A stretch of 64,000 bases of DNA, from positions 14,345,654 through 14,409,653 of the forward strand of contig NC_133291.1 of NCBI RefSeq assembly GCF_005239225.2. The letters run 5' to 3'. The stretch comes from Populus alba (Eukaryota; Streptophyta; Magnoliopsida; Malpighiales; Salicaceae). Positions 36,681 to 48,415 of this stretch are shown one piece after another. Made by a program: the position numbers and the translations under genes. Positions within the stretch are counted from its first letter, which is position 1, and the number at the start of each line of letters is the position of its first letter. The notes under the pieces are model-generated. The model ran no database searches. It worked only from the letters and a program-made list of their open reading frames with translations, and was not told where the DNA came from.

Positions 36681-37994
36681 TGTATTGCCCCTTTGGATTT
36701 TGTTGTGGTTTGAGAAGGAAACTTACCTTTCTCTTGGAAACTGAGAGCAGTTGTTAATTTTGCAAGAGCATCTTTAAAATCGGTCATGCTTTGAGCAAGT
36801 TGAGTATTGATTGTCTCCTGCTTTTCAATGAATGCATGCAATGTTTCCTCAAAATTTCTTCTAGGAGGTGGAGCATAAGGAGGTGCATATCCATGAGAAT
36901 TTTGGAAATTATGGTGTGCTTTGAAACGGTGGCTGTGAAGTTTGTGCATTGTTGCTATCACTCTTCCAACTGAAATTTGGGTGATTTCTCCAACCAGGGT
37001 TATACGTTTGGGAGTATGGGTTATGGTTAGGTCTTTGGAAACTGTTTAAAGCATGGGCTTGTTCATGGAGGCATTCCTTAAAAGAAGGCAAAGTTGGACA
37101 ATCATTGGTTGCATGCTCATTTGTTTCACAGATTTGACATACAATGTCTTGAACAGATTTTAATTGACCACTCTTTTTTAATTCTAGTGCCTCGACTTTT
37201 CTAGCTAAAGATGCAAACTTGGCTTGGAGGTCATGATCTTCCCTAAGGTTGTGCATACCCCCACTAGATGTATGAGGTTGAGTTTTACCTGGTGCCTCAT
37301 AAGTACCTGTGGTGTCCCAATTTTGAGCATTTTCGGCTAGCAAAGTCTAGGTACTCCATTGCTTCATTAGGGTCTTTATCTTCGAAAGTTCCATTGCACA
37401 TCAATTCAACCATTTGCCTATCTCTAGGTGTTAAACCTTCATAAAAATGTGAAACCAATCTCCATGTTTCAAAACCATGATGAGGGCAAGTATTAAGCAA
37501 ATCTCGATACCATATCCCAACATTGGTAAAATGTTTCTCCTGGTTTTTGAGTGAAAGTGATGATTTGTCTTTTGAAAAGAGTTTGTTCTGTGAGATGGAA
37601 AAAACTTCTTCAAAAAATTGTTGTTGCATATCATCCCAAGCACGAATAGATCCTGGTCTCAAATTTTTGTAGCCATGTTTTAGCTTTATCTTTTAATGAA
37701 AAAGGAAAAAGCTTTAATCGAATGGTGTTCATGCTACAATTTGAGTCATTATAGGTATTACAGACCTCCTCAAATTCCCTTAAATGCAAGTATGGATTTT
37801 CTAAGTCTAAGCCATGAAAAGATGGTAAAAGTTGAATAATGCCTAGCTTAAAATTAAAATGAGATGCATCAGGAGGGAAAACTATGCATGAGGGTTGCAC
37901 TTGTTCTTGTGGGATTCATGTGGTCTCTAAGTGTTCTCATACGGTTATTCTCATTATTCTCATTATGAAGCGATTGATTATCTTCTTCGGCCAT
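36614..37994 (-). pseudogene. gag: Athila gag
   Basis: A start ATG at 37994 (MAEEDNQSLHN...) opens a chain of overlapping frames, each displaced by one base: 37994-37869, 37900-37631, 37662-37297, 37343-36909 and 36961-36614. They contain the retrotransposon gag core ('IIQLLPSFHGLDLENPYLHLREFEEVC', 'LKLFPFSLKDKAKTWL', 'QQQFFEEVF', 'FETWRLVSHFYEGL'). A zinc knuckle C-x2-C-x4-H-x4-C (CQICETNEHATNDC) lies near 37100-37140. Because the frames abut neatly, only a handful of single-base indels separates this from an open gag. Confidence 0.85.
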
Positions 37995-38199
37995 ATTTTC
38001 TGAAAATGATGAGGATAGCCTACAAAGTCGACCACTTAATGTACGTGACCAAACTCTCATGCACGTGTAAGAAGAGAATAAAAGCAAGAAAAGAAAATAG
38101 AAGAAAAAGAAACAAAACAAAACAAAGGAAACAAAATAGATAAAATGAAAAGTGAAAGAGAAAATAAATTAAATATTATAATTTATACAAGAATTTACC

Positions 38200-38217
38200 T
38201 CCCCGGCAACGGCGCCA
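38200..38217 (-). other. Primer-binding site of the Athila element (tRNA-Asp)
   Basis: TGGCGCCGTTGCCGGGGA on the minus strand, 6 nt inside the 5' LTR edge. It is the site complementary to tRNA-Asp typical of Athila. Confidence 0.88.
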
Positions 38218-38223
38218 AAAACT

Positions 38224-39962
38224 TGACACGACCAAAAGCTTGATGTCTTTTCCCAAGTGGCAGGAGTGTCGAGTAATAAATAACCCGGCAAGACGGGGTC
38301 GAACCACAGAGAGGTTAATTGTATAAATTATAAATAACAAAGACAACAACAAACAACAATAACGATAATAATAACAATAATAGTATTAGTAATAGAATAA
38401 TAATAATAATTCTCAGTACGTGGCGTTGTGTTATACCTGAGAATGATCTAAATGATCGGGTCACAGGTTTTCCAGCCGATATAACTGAGTTTATGAACAG
38501 ATAATAGTAATAATAATAATAATAATAATAACAACAACAACAAAAATAAAGAAGAGAAGGAAGAAATTAATGAGAACTTTGAGAATGAGAGATTAATGTA
38601 AGGATTAAACAACGATAAAAACAAATGTCAAGGTTAGAGGATCCACTAATGGTACTTCAAACAAGTATAATATAAACTCTTATTACTCAATTGGAAACCA
38701 CACATAAAGGAGGTTCCAATCAGATTAATAAATTGTTAACATGATTACATTAGTTATCTTATTCGAATAAAGCTAATACTTGTAAATGTTGGCAGGCATT
38801 CATGATTATAACTTATGTTAACAACAAATCAAGTCCCTTTCATAGCTCAGGTGTCGGTTATACCATACAATATGGGCTATGAAAGTACCAAGTATTTGTT
38901 GTACAAGTGTTATACAACATAAATCTAGATTAACCATTTAACAAGCAAAGTATTAAAAGTGAACAAGATAACAAATATAAAACATGTTAGTATCCAACGT
39001 TAAGGTCCATATTAAGTTTATATTATACTTATTCTTACACCATTAGTGTACCCTTTTCACCTTGACATAATTAACTTAACTAAACATAATGAAAGAAAGA
39101 AACATAAATAAACAAGATAAGAACATAAATGAGAAAGAAGTTAACTAAGTAAAAGAAAGGAAATGAAGTGCATAAACTTGATATTAATGAAAGCAAGACA
39201 TAAGCAATACAAAGAGAGAAAGCAAGAGCATGATCTTGATCTGGAAACCAAGATGCCTCAATACATGGTAAGTGCCTCCTTTTATAGGCCAAAATTTGGA
39301 ACTATTGATTTGTTGACTAATTGATGAGTGGGTAGCCACATCTTGACTAGATAACAATCCTTATCTTCTTGTCTGATCAAGACGTCATTGCTAACATCAT
39401 AATTTGCCCAGAATCCTCAAGAATGTTCTAGGAAATTGTCTCAGCTTTCCAACAAAAAAAAGATGAGGTCATTTGGACTTCTAGAACTCAAGATATGGGC
39501 TGAACACTAAATAGTGTTTGGGCTGCAGGACAGCTTCGGACTTCTTCGTTGTTCCTTCAATTTGGACTTCAAAACGACCTTTTCAAATCTTGGGCTCCTC
39601 ATGAAAGTTGTAGGCTTTTGTCTTACCTTTCCATCCATATAAAAGTGGACCTAAATCCGAAATCTAGAGCTCCAGATATGATCCAATTACCGAGCAATGT
39701 TCTGGTTTGGACTGCACCGACATCTCTTTTCTAAGTTTGGCCATCTCTTTGTCCTTTAACTTTCAATGCTTAAACTCATCAATCAATCCTTTTATTTATG
39801 TGATAGTCCTGCATTTAAAATGAGCATTTACCATAAATTAAGGTATCTTATAATATCAAACTTGTTATTATAAAACATGCTTTAGTTAAGGAGTTATTGA
39901 TACTTCAAGTGCAAAATGATGATATAAAACCTTGATAAACATGCACTTTTAAGTACTAATCA
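38224..39962 (-). repeat. 5' LTR of the Athila element
   Basis: Promoter-side LTR for minus-strand transcription. The TATA box TATAAAA lies at 39280-39286 (minus strand, context CCTATAAAAGG). It is followed on the plus strand by the TTTGT target duplication at 39963-39967. Confidence 0.92.
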
Positions 39963-42840
39963 TTTGTGCAATTGAATTTCAAAAGAGGGGTTTTCCACAC
40001 ACTCATATATTGATTTGGCTATACTCAAATTTTAATGTCGTACACCTGAAGATGTTGATTCCATTGTTTCAGCTGAAATCCCTCACAAATTTACAAATCC
40101 AAAATGCTATGAAATTGTTTCAAGATTCATGATGCATGGTTTGTGTGGTCTTGCAAATCCAAAATCTCAGTGTATGAATGAGGGAGTGTGCTCAAAAAGA
40201 TTCCCAAAAAAATTCAAGACACATACTGTTTTTTACTATAATGGCTTTGTTTATTGCAGACATCGTGATCTTAAACACAATTTTGTTATAAAAAAAATGG
40301 CATTCAGTTCAATAGCAAATATATTGTTCCATATAATAAGGAACTCTTATTACGATACAATGCCTATATAAATATTAAGATCTGTTTTCAGTCAATGTTA
40401 ATTAAGTGTCTTTTTAAGTATGTAAGTAAGGGCTCTAACAGATGTAGAGTTGTTGTTGAAAAAGATCATGCTGATGAGATCCATACATATATGAATTGTC
40501 GTTTTATATGCCCATATGAAGCGGTCTGGCATCTTCTATAATTTCCAATACATTCAAGATCATCTCCTATTAAGCAACTCCAAATCCATTTGCCATTGCA
40601 TCAAAATGTTGTTTACTCAGGAAATGAAAGTCTACCATCAATACTTAAAAAACCAGGTATTGAAAAAACAATACTCATAGAATGGTTTGTACGTAATAGA
40701 ATTGATCATGAAGCACGTCAGCTTTACTACTCAGAATTTCCATATAAATATATTTGGGATCCTGGTAAAAAAGAATGGATTCCAAGATCAAAATGTTTTA
40801 GTCTTGGTCGATTAACATATGTTCACCCTGCTTCAAGAGAGCTTTATTCTCTAAGACTACTCTTTAACCATGTAAGAGGAGCGTTGAGCTTTGATTATCT
40901 AAAAAATATTTCGGGTGTTGTGCATCTAGCATTTCAACTTGCTTGCACGACCTTGGGACTTTTAGGGGATGATAAAGAATGGGAAAACATCTTTTGTGAG
41001 GCCATGGCTACTGCAACATCTCCTCAAATTAGGAATCTCTTTGTCAGTGTTGTTCTTTTCTGTGATGTTGTTGATCTAGAAGTTTTGTTCAATAGATTAT
41101 GGCGCTCAATGTATAATGATATTATCACCCGTTTCAAATCCAGCTTTGCCATGCCTAATCTTAAGTTATTCGATGATGAGCTTAAAAAATATGTTCTATA
41201 TGAGCTTGAGCTTCTCTTCAATGTTGCTGGCACATCTCTTAAAAAAAACAAGCTTCCAATGCCTGATGGGCGTTTATTGTCAAAAATAAAGAATAAACTT
41301 TTGAGAGAAGAGCTTAACTATGATATTGTAGATTTTATATGTCAACATTCATCAGCTTTCCCACAACTCAATCAATGTCAACTAAATGTTTATGATTGTG
41401 TTGTTAAATATGTCCTTGAAAAAAGACAAGAATTAATTTTTGTTCATGGCCATTAAGGAACTGGGAAAACATTTTTGTGGCATACAATAATTAATCAGTT
41501 GAGATCAGATGGTTTGATTGTCCTTGTTGTTGCATCATTGGGTATCACATCCCTTTTGCTTCCTAGTGGTCGCACAACTCATTCAAGATTTAAGATCCCC
41601 CTTACTATTTCTGATACTTCATCGTGCGAGATTAAAAAAAAAAAAACGATCTTGCACGACTTCTAGAAATGACCTCTCTAATTGTATGGGATAAGGCTCT
41701 AATGAATAATCGGTGTTGCTTTGAAGCATTGGACTGTTCGTTTCATGATGTCCTAACAAATGGTAATGACTTGCCCAATGATAAACCATTCGATGGGAAT
41801 CAATTTTGTTAGGAGGAGATTTCAGACAGATTTTACCTGTTATTCCCAGAGGAACAAAGGAAGACATTGTTCATGCATCTCTTTGCAGCTCTGTTTTGTG
41901 GTCTAAATTTAAAGTTCTCACTCTTACAGAGAATATAAGGCTATCATCCAATGGACTTTCAAATGATCAAAAGAAAGAACTTGCTATTTTTGCCAACTAG
42001 ATTCTTGCAATTGGTGATGGAACTCAACAAGATGCTTTATTCCTTGATGATTATGATGCATCCATGATTAAAATACCACCAGATCTTTTGCTTGAACCTG
42101 GATCTAACCCCATATTAGCAATTGTTTTAGCAGTGTATCCCTCTATTCATGATATCAATATTGATCCATGCTATTTTAGAGTGAGAGCAATTGTAACTCC
42201 AAGAAATACTACAATTTCTGAAATCAACGATTTTATCTTAAACATGTTGCCAGGAATGAAGCAGATTTACCTAAGTACTAATGTTGTTTGCAAAACATCG
42301 AGTGATGGTGATAATGTAGATATTTTGTATCTTGTTGAATTTATCAATCAACTGGAGTTCAATGGAGTACCATCCCACACAATTTCCTTGAGAATTGGCA
42401 TACCAATAATGCTTTTACGCAATCTTAATTTATCAGCTAGTTTATGTAACGGAACAAGACTTATTGTTACGCAACTTGCTGAGAGGGTCATAGAAGCTCA
42501 AATAATAACAAGCTCTTTTATTGGCAATCGTGTATTTATTCTCAGGATTGTTTTTCCAATAAATGATGCAAAATGTCCATTCACAAATAAACGAAGACAA
42601 TTTCCTATAAGACCGTGTTATGCTATGACAATAAATAAAAGTCAAGGACAATCATTGAAAGTTGTTGGGGTTTTTCTCAAGGATCAAGTTTTCACTCATG
42701 GACAATTGTATGTTGCTCTTTCATGGGTTACATCAAGACAAGGACTAAAGATTATCACATGCGATGCTGAAGGAAATCATTCAATCTATGTGAAAAATAT
42801 TGTGTATAAAGATGTTATAAACTCTTTATTAGTGTCTTGA
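39963..42840 (+). pseudogene. Helitron Rep catalytic part and Pif1-type helicase
   Basis: Coding resumes after the Athila element. Order: the HUH motif (H-T-H, codons 39998-40006, in 'FQKRGFPHTHILIWL'), 'PHKFTNPKCYEIVSRFMMHGLCG', the tyrosine motif 'IKCLFKYVSKG' (40401-40430), and the linker to the helicase. The long frame 40590-41456 follows, then Walker A G-T-G-K-T (41457-41471), 'WDKA' (motif II), 'LLGGDFRQILPVI' (41806 on), 'LRNLNLSASLCNGTRLIV', and 'CYAMTINKSQGQSL...FTHGQLYVALS' to the stop at 42838-42840. Rep nicks and joins the ends; the helicase unwinds. Lesions: the first catalytic Tyr is Cys (TGT, 40407-40409), a stop TAA at 41454-41456 precedes Walker A, and the motif II Glu is Lys (AAG, 41693-41695). 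Confidence 0.88.
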
Positions 42841-44276
42841 TCTCTCGAAACCACGTGTTATTTATTTGTCAATCTTTTGCTCCATGTCTTTTTTTCTTTT
42901 CTAAGGTGATGCTTTTTACAAAAAAAAAAAAATATTTGATTTATCATTTTTTAATTTGGCCATGTTTCCATTTGTTTTTTTCCCCCATTCATTTTAAATT
43001 AAATATTTGCAATACATGTCATTCTTTTTATTAATATTAGCATTGTTGTTTTTATCATTGCTCCTAATACTTTTTTTATTAACAATTTGCAAGACAATGG
43101 CTCTCTCTATAAAAGAGATTAAAAAATACAACTTCTACCCTTCATTATGAGCTAGGGCCTGTCGAGTTTGGATTGCTAAATTTAATGGTCAACCAAGAAA
43201 TTTTAATTATGTTTTTGTTGATAATCAGGTATAATTTATCATGAAAATATAACCATCCATGAATCTTATTTTTTATATATTTAAATGTTTGAATAATACA
43301 TGTCCACTCATTTCTGAATATTTTATTTACTTTGGCAATTTAACATTTTTTTTACTTAACCGGAGGTACTTATTTGCTCTTAACATTCCCCATGGAAAAC
43401 CAAGTTTCCTTTCCTTTTTAATTCGTTACTATAGAACTATGGTTAAGTTCACTATTAAACCAACAATTGCTTATTCAACTTATGGAAAAAACTTTTTCAA
43501 TATTGAAATTGTTAAAAAAAAATTAACATAACGAATTTTTAGCATCCATTTATAATTTACAATCAGCTTTGTTTTCTACATGCTTAAAAACCAGACAAGC
43601 CCCAAGCATTGCATTTACTTTATATAATCCATAGAAAAATTCATACAGGTCAGGCAAGTTTCATGTATTTTATTACTTGACATGATTTAATATAAGAGTT
43701 TGAGAGATTTTATGATGCATTAACTGTTAACTACACCAATTCACCATGAAAATCTCAGTTACAATTCCATACTAGAGCCACGGTTTACCAGGTATATTAC
43801 ATCCAATTATAGACAAGCATTGAGAAGCAACCAAGAAGTATATTTATCTTTTATTCTATACATCTTTTATATACAGATTTCATTTATACAATGGTCTACA
43901 ATAATTAATTATAATATATGTGCATCTTGCTAGAAATAATATTTTACCTTCACCTCAAGACTCATTTGTTCACTTAGAAAATCTTCCTTCAAATTCATAG
44001 ACTTTATATGTAACAACCAATTTAAACATTCTAAGAAATATTAAGACATAAAATCTCTTAAATTCATTATTAAAATGAGTCTTTTAACTTAATGTTCCAG
44101 TAGTACCAATACCTCACTTCCAATGTCATCAAAACTCTTCTTTAAATAATTTAAAAAACCTTATTACATATTGCATTCAAAATTCTAAATCTTATTGCAT
44201 ATTGCATTAAAAATTCTAATCCATTTGGTTGTTGGCATGGTGAACAATTATTTTTTTCATTCCAACATTAATCCTT

Positions 44277-44300
44277 TATATATATATATATATATATATA
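44277..44300. repeat. (TA)n microsatellite abutting a splice acceptor
   Basis: The TA run ends directly in the AG (44300-44301) used as the acceptor of exon 2 of the RPA-like gene. The usual pyrimidine tract is replaced by TA repeats. Confidence 0.8.
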
Positions 44301-46061
44301 GGGTGGAGCTATTCAAGTTTTAGCTAAAACAAGGGATCTCCCAACATTTGCAGCAGCAATTATTGAAGGAAATCACTATGAAATTATTAAAGGATTCTAT
44401 ACTTATAAAAACAGAGCAGTAAACACAGTTGCTGCCCATGATGCTGTAATTGATCTCAAATCTAACACAAAAATTACAAGCATTGAAGCTATTACACCTC
44501 ATGTTCCTAGATACTACTTCTATTTTATTGACTATGCACATATTCTGACCAAGTCAAAAGGCTCTAGAATTCTTACAGGTTTACCATCCACTTCATTGAT
44601 TTAGCTTATTATAAAACATTTCTATTATTGAACTCAACTTGATAACTTCACTTAAAAACATTCATTCCTGTTTTTTAAGATATCCTTGGAAGACTTAAAG
44701 CATTGCATCCATTTGAACAAGTTATGGTTCATGGACAGATGTTTGAAAATAAGAGAGAATTCATGCTTGAGAATATTCAGTGAGTTAAAAAATTAAATGG
44801 AAATTACCTTACTTTTATCAAGCTTATTGATCAAATTTGTGTTGTATTTTCTTTCAAAGTGGTGAGAAGCTTCGCATAACTTCTTAGGGTGATAGTGCCA
44901 AAGATTTTTATGAACTCGCTCTTCATAACCTACCATCTCCGATTATCATTGTGTTTGCTGGATTTCATGTCATGGAATTTAAGGGTAATTTTAACTTCCA
45001 TTTAATTATTTTTTTCTAAAAATAAAAACTTTAAGATTTTTATTGTCATTATGATCCAACTAATTCCCCTTTCATTTTATTACAAAAAAACTCTTTTGTT
45101 CACAAGGAAAACCAAATCTTAATAGTACAACCGCCTCTCTTTGGTACTTCAATCCAGACATTCCAGAATGCTTAGTATATAAACATTTGTAAGTTGTTCC
45201 AACATCAACCATCTCTCTTATGCTTTACCATTATCAATTTTTTTTCAAACTAATTATTTTTTTACCATCTTTTTTAATCGAGTATACATGCAGCTTTGCA
45301 CAACTACCCGTTGAAATACAACAACTCCCTTCATCATCAAATGTTGTTTTATCGATAGGGGAACAAATCAAAGAAAATCGGAGAACAATACATGAGATTC
45401 TTTGCATGAATCCTTATGAGCACAAGGTTATTTTTTAAACCCTTTTATTTTTAGCTTTGATAACATGTTTTACCTTCTTCATATGATTAGTTTTTTTAAT
45501 TTCATTTAACCACACTTCTGAAACATATATTTCCTTTCCATTACTAGCATCTAAGATTCACCTGTCAAGCTTCGATTGTTGACTTTGATTTTCCCAATGG
45601 CTGGCGGTATCCAAGTTGTCCAAAATGCAACAAAAAACTTAGTGGGGGCGAAAACAATTACATATGCATGGATTATGATGCTATCACCTCTCTTCCAGTT
45701 TCATGGTAACTCATCTAATTTCACAACTAAATCAATATTAAGTTGTTAAATAAAAAAAATTATATTCCTCGAATACATTATCATACACTTCTTATTAATG
45801 AACATGTCATCAATTTTATATTATAGGTTTTGCTTAGAATACATTGTTACTGATGGAGAAGATGTCACTAATTTTCTTCTATTTGGGAAAACTGCTGAGA
45901 ACTTTTTTGGATTATCAACCCATCATTATGTCTATGATAAAAAATTTATTGATCCCTCAGTTCTTCCTCCTGCCATGACAGCAAAGTTAAAAAAAAGCAT
46001 GATTTTTCAGCTTCGATTTGGTGCTTTTAGATCCACCACCAACAGATGTGAGATTATCATT

Positions 46062-46113
46062 ACTAATATCTTTGACGACACCACAAACTAATATCTTTGA
46101 CGACACCACAAAT
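46062..46113 (+). repeat. 26-bp tandem duplication in an RPA-like exon
   Basis: ACTAATATCTTTGACGACAC... is present twice with a period of 26. As 26 is not a multiple of three, it shifts the frame. Confidence 0.85.
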
Positions 46114-46626
46114 AAAAGCATCCATCCTCTACAAACACCAACTCCAGAAGCTAAATCATCTGCTACATCCAAGAAATCTACTCCATTAAGCTCTAGAAAT
46201 AGGTTTCTCATAGCCCCATCAACTCCACAAAATACTGTCACACAACGCAGTATTGCTCCTAATTCCTTGGAGACACCACCTTAGAACATATCGCTAAACA
46301 AGGAAACAAGCATAAACAGTGAATCACGACGTGCACTTGATTTTCAAGCTACAACACAGCAACTTAGGCAAGTTTACATTTCCCCACACTTTCTTTACAC
46401 TTTTTTTGTCGTTGACACGTGCTAAATTAGATGGTTCTTAACCTATGATTCTTCTGCCATGCATCTCTTTAACTCTTTTGATTACAATAGTCATGAAGAT
46501 AACCATAACAAAGCAATTGAAGTCCAAGGAAACCTGGGAAACACAACTACATCTGAGACATTTGATCACTCACTTCCACCTTTGAAAAAACAACGGACAA
46601 CATCATCATCATCCTCAAAGGTTTGA

Positions 46627-47260
46627 TTTTTAACTTCGCATTCTTATAAATCATTGTCCAGTTTGTCCAACATGCCTTTTATTTGTTATTTATTTTTTTA
46701 ATTCTATTTGTCTTTTATTATTTTACATGTACCTATTTCTCTTCACTTCGTAGCTTATAATTGATGAGTTCTTCTCTTCTTTACATGCTAATTATAACAA
46801 TGAATACAATTCTTAAAAGAGAAAAAATCATTCCCTAGCTAATTTATATATCAATATTAATAATTTTCATTAAAACCAATGAATTAGTAAAGGATATATG
46901 TATATTAACAAGAATATGATATTAAAAAAAAAACATAATTATTATGTGCACACAATAAATACTCAGATAAAAAAGAAACCATTTCAATTATATATGTGCA
47001 TATGTTACTTAAACAATTGCAACAAATATGATTACTTTCTTGGTGAATGCTGTAAAACTTGAAATCAAAAGGGCTTTGAAAAAGGTTTTATAATGACTAC
47101 ATAAATTGTATATACAATAATGTAAAAAAAAAAAAAAAAAAAAACATTGTCAGTTTTTTTTATCTTGCTTCATCCATACATTTAACTTCATCTACCATTT
47201 TTGTGAAAGCTATTTAACATGTCCAAAAAATACAAACAACAATGACTTGGATTTATTGTC
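46627..47260. other. Helitron 3' non-coding sequence
   Basis: AT-rich, with a poly(A) run at about 47126-47145. No coding signal is seen. Confidence 0.5.
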
Positions 47261-47264
47261 TTTA

Positions 47265-47714
47265 CATCGCAGGAAAACTAGCAATTTCTCTACAAATGAC
47301 TTGGATTTGCATTTCTACAACAACAACATGACTGCCACCTTTGTAATTTTGATATAATTTGCAAACAACAATGTTTTTTAAGTGCTCAGCAATCTGGCAG
47401 CATATTTCCACTTTTGATGTTGTTTATAACTTAATCTATATTATCATGATTGTTGCCTCTGTAATTTTGATATAATTTACAAATAACAATGTCCTTTAAG
47501 TGTTCAGCAATCTAGCAGCTTATTTTCACTTTTAATGTTGTTTATAACTTAATCTATATTATGAAACCTTTCATACTAGACTTGGCTTCAATTCTCTTCA
47601 TCATTACCTGGCAATCATTTCTTTCCAACAGATGTTATTTTCATTCTTGCAAAAAAAATTACATCTCCATACACATAACCTAAAATCTCCCACAGCAAAG
47701 CGCAGGGACTCTAC
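47265..47714 (+). repeat. First copy of the Helitron 3'-terminal region
   Basis: About 450 bp similar to 48416-48743 ('caatttctctac(a/t)aatgacttgga', 'gcctctgtaattttgatataattt', 'ttgttgtttataactt', 'taacctaaaatc'). It ends in CCCACAGCAAAGCGCAGGG followed by actCTAC, which looks like a Helitron 3' hairpin (CCCGC...GCGGG type) with both CpGs mutated to CpA. Within it a ~115-bp block (about 47335-47450 and 47452-47566) is itself duplicated. Confidence 0.6.
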
Positions 47715-48415
47715 AATGTGTTTGTTTTTTGTCTTTTCTATCATTGGTTCGTTATGCTTGCAAGCTTTAGTTTGGCTTATGAACATGTTGTTGATGTTGT
47801 TGCATGTGCAGCATGTATTTTGCTCCTCTATCAACTTTGCTTTGCTTTGACTATGCTATTGATTTTTTTCTTGCCTAATATGCTCTTTTGGGTTATGTCA
47901 ATCTGTCTTTGTTGGAATTATGTTCATTGTCGATTTGGATCTTTGTGATCTTGGATTTAAGGCTTTTTCATGTTCTATCAATGGTTGTTATGTTGTTCTT
48001 TACTTCTTCTTCTTTTTTTTTTCTTATCTTTATTAGCGATCATGCGATTTGATTTCATCAACACATATTAGTATAACAATAAAAATAAGATGTGTAACAA
48101 TACGATATGTAAAAAAACAAATATGCTAAATTTTTATTTTCTTACCTCATCCACATATTTAACTTTATATAATTCATAAATATGTAAAGAATTTTCAACC
48201 TTAAATTGCATAAAAACCAAAAATATTTTTGTGGAGGCTATTTAACATGTAAAAAAAAAAGACATTAGCTAAAGAATAAAGTCAAATTATAGCAAACTTT
48301 TTTACTTTTATTTTACAAGTTATTCTTCTATGTTGTTTTATGTTACACATGCTACAGCACACCCCTTTCACACATCCTTTCCTCTTCTTTTTTTTGTACA
48401 TAATTTATTTCATTG

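Larger units (their letters stand above)
31075..39962 (-). mobile_element. Athila-type Ty3/gypsy LTR retrotransposon, minus strand
   Basis: Two nearly identical LTRs (31075-32816 and 38224-39962) and an exact 5-bp target duplication TTTGT (31070-31074, 39963-39967) bound the element. On the minus strand it runs LTR, primer-binding site for tRNA-Asp, gag, retropepsin, a pol remnant, a long non-coding region with tandem repeats, polypurine tract, LTR. The 'DLGAS' protease motif and tRNA-Asp site identify the Athila lineage. The reverse transcriptase and most of RNase H are missing. It sits inside the Helitron Rep exon. The near-identity of the LTRs indicates a recent insertion. Confidence 0.92.
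43097..46626 (+). pseudogene. Helitron-encoded RPA1-like single-strand DNA-binding protein
   Basis: Exons with GT-AG borders: 43097-43228, 44302-44578, 44680-44779, about 44860-44984, 45107-45188, 45294-45426, 45548-45705, 45827 to about 46368, and a last exon of about 46470-46626. The translation resembles the large RPA subunit: OB-fold phrases 'GAIQVLAKTRDLPTFAAAI' and 'EGNHYEIIKGFYTYKN', 'IIIVFAGFHVMEFK', then a zinc-ribbon-like 'YPSCPKCNKKLSGGENNYICMDYD' and 'LEYIVTDGEDVTNFLLFGKTAENF'. A basic 'PPLKKQR' near the end could be a nuclear signal. Plant Helitrons carry such genes, presumably to coat displaced strands. In-frame stops near 43139 and in exon 4, and a frame-breaking 26-bp duplication (46062-46113), suggest decay. 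Confidence 0.75.
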
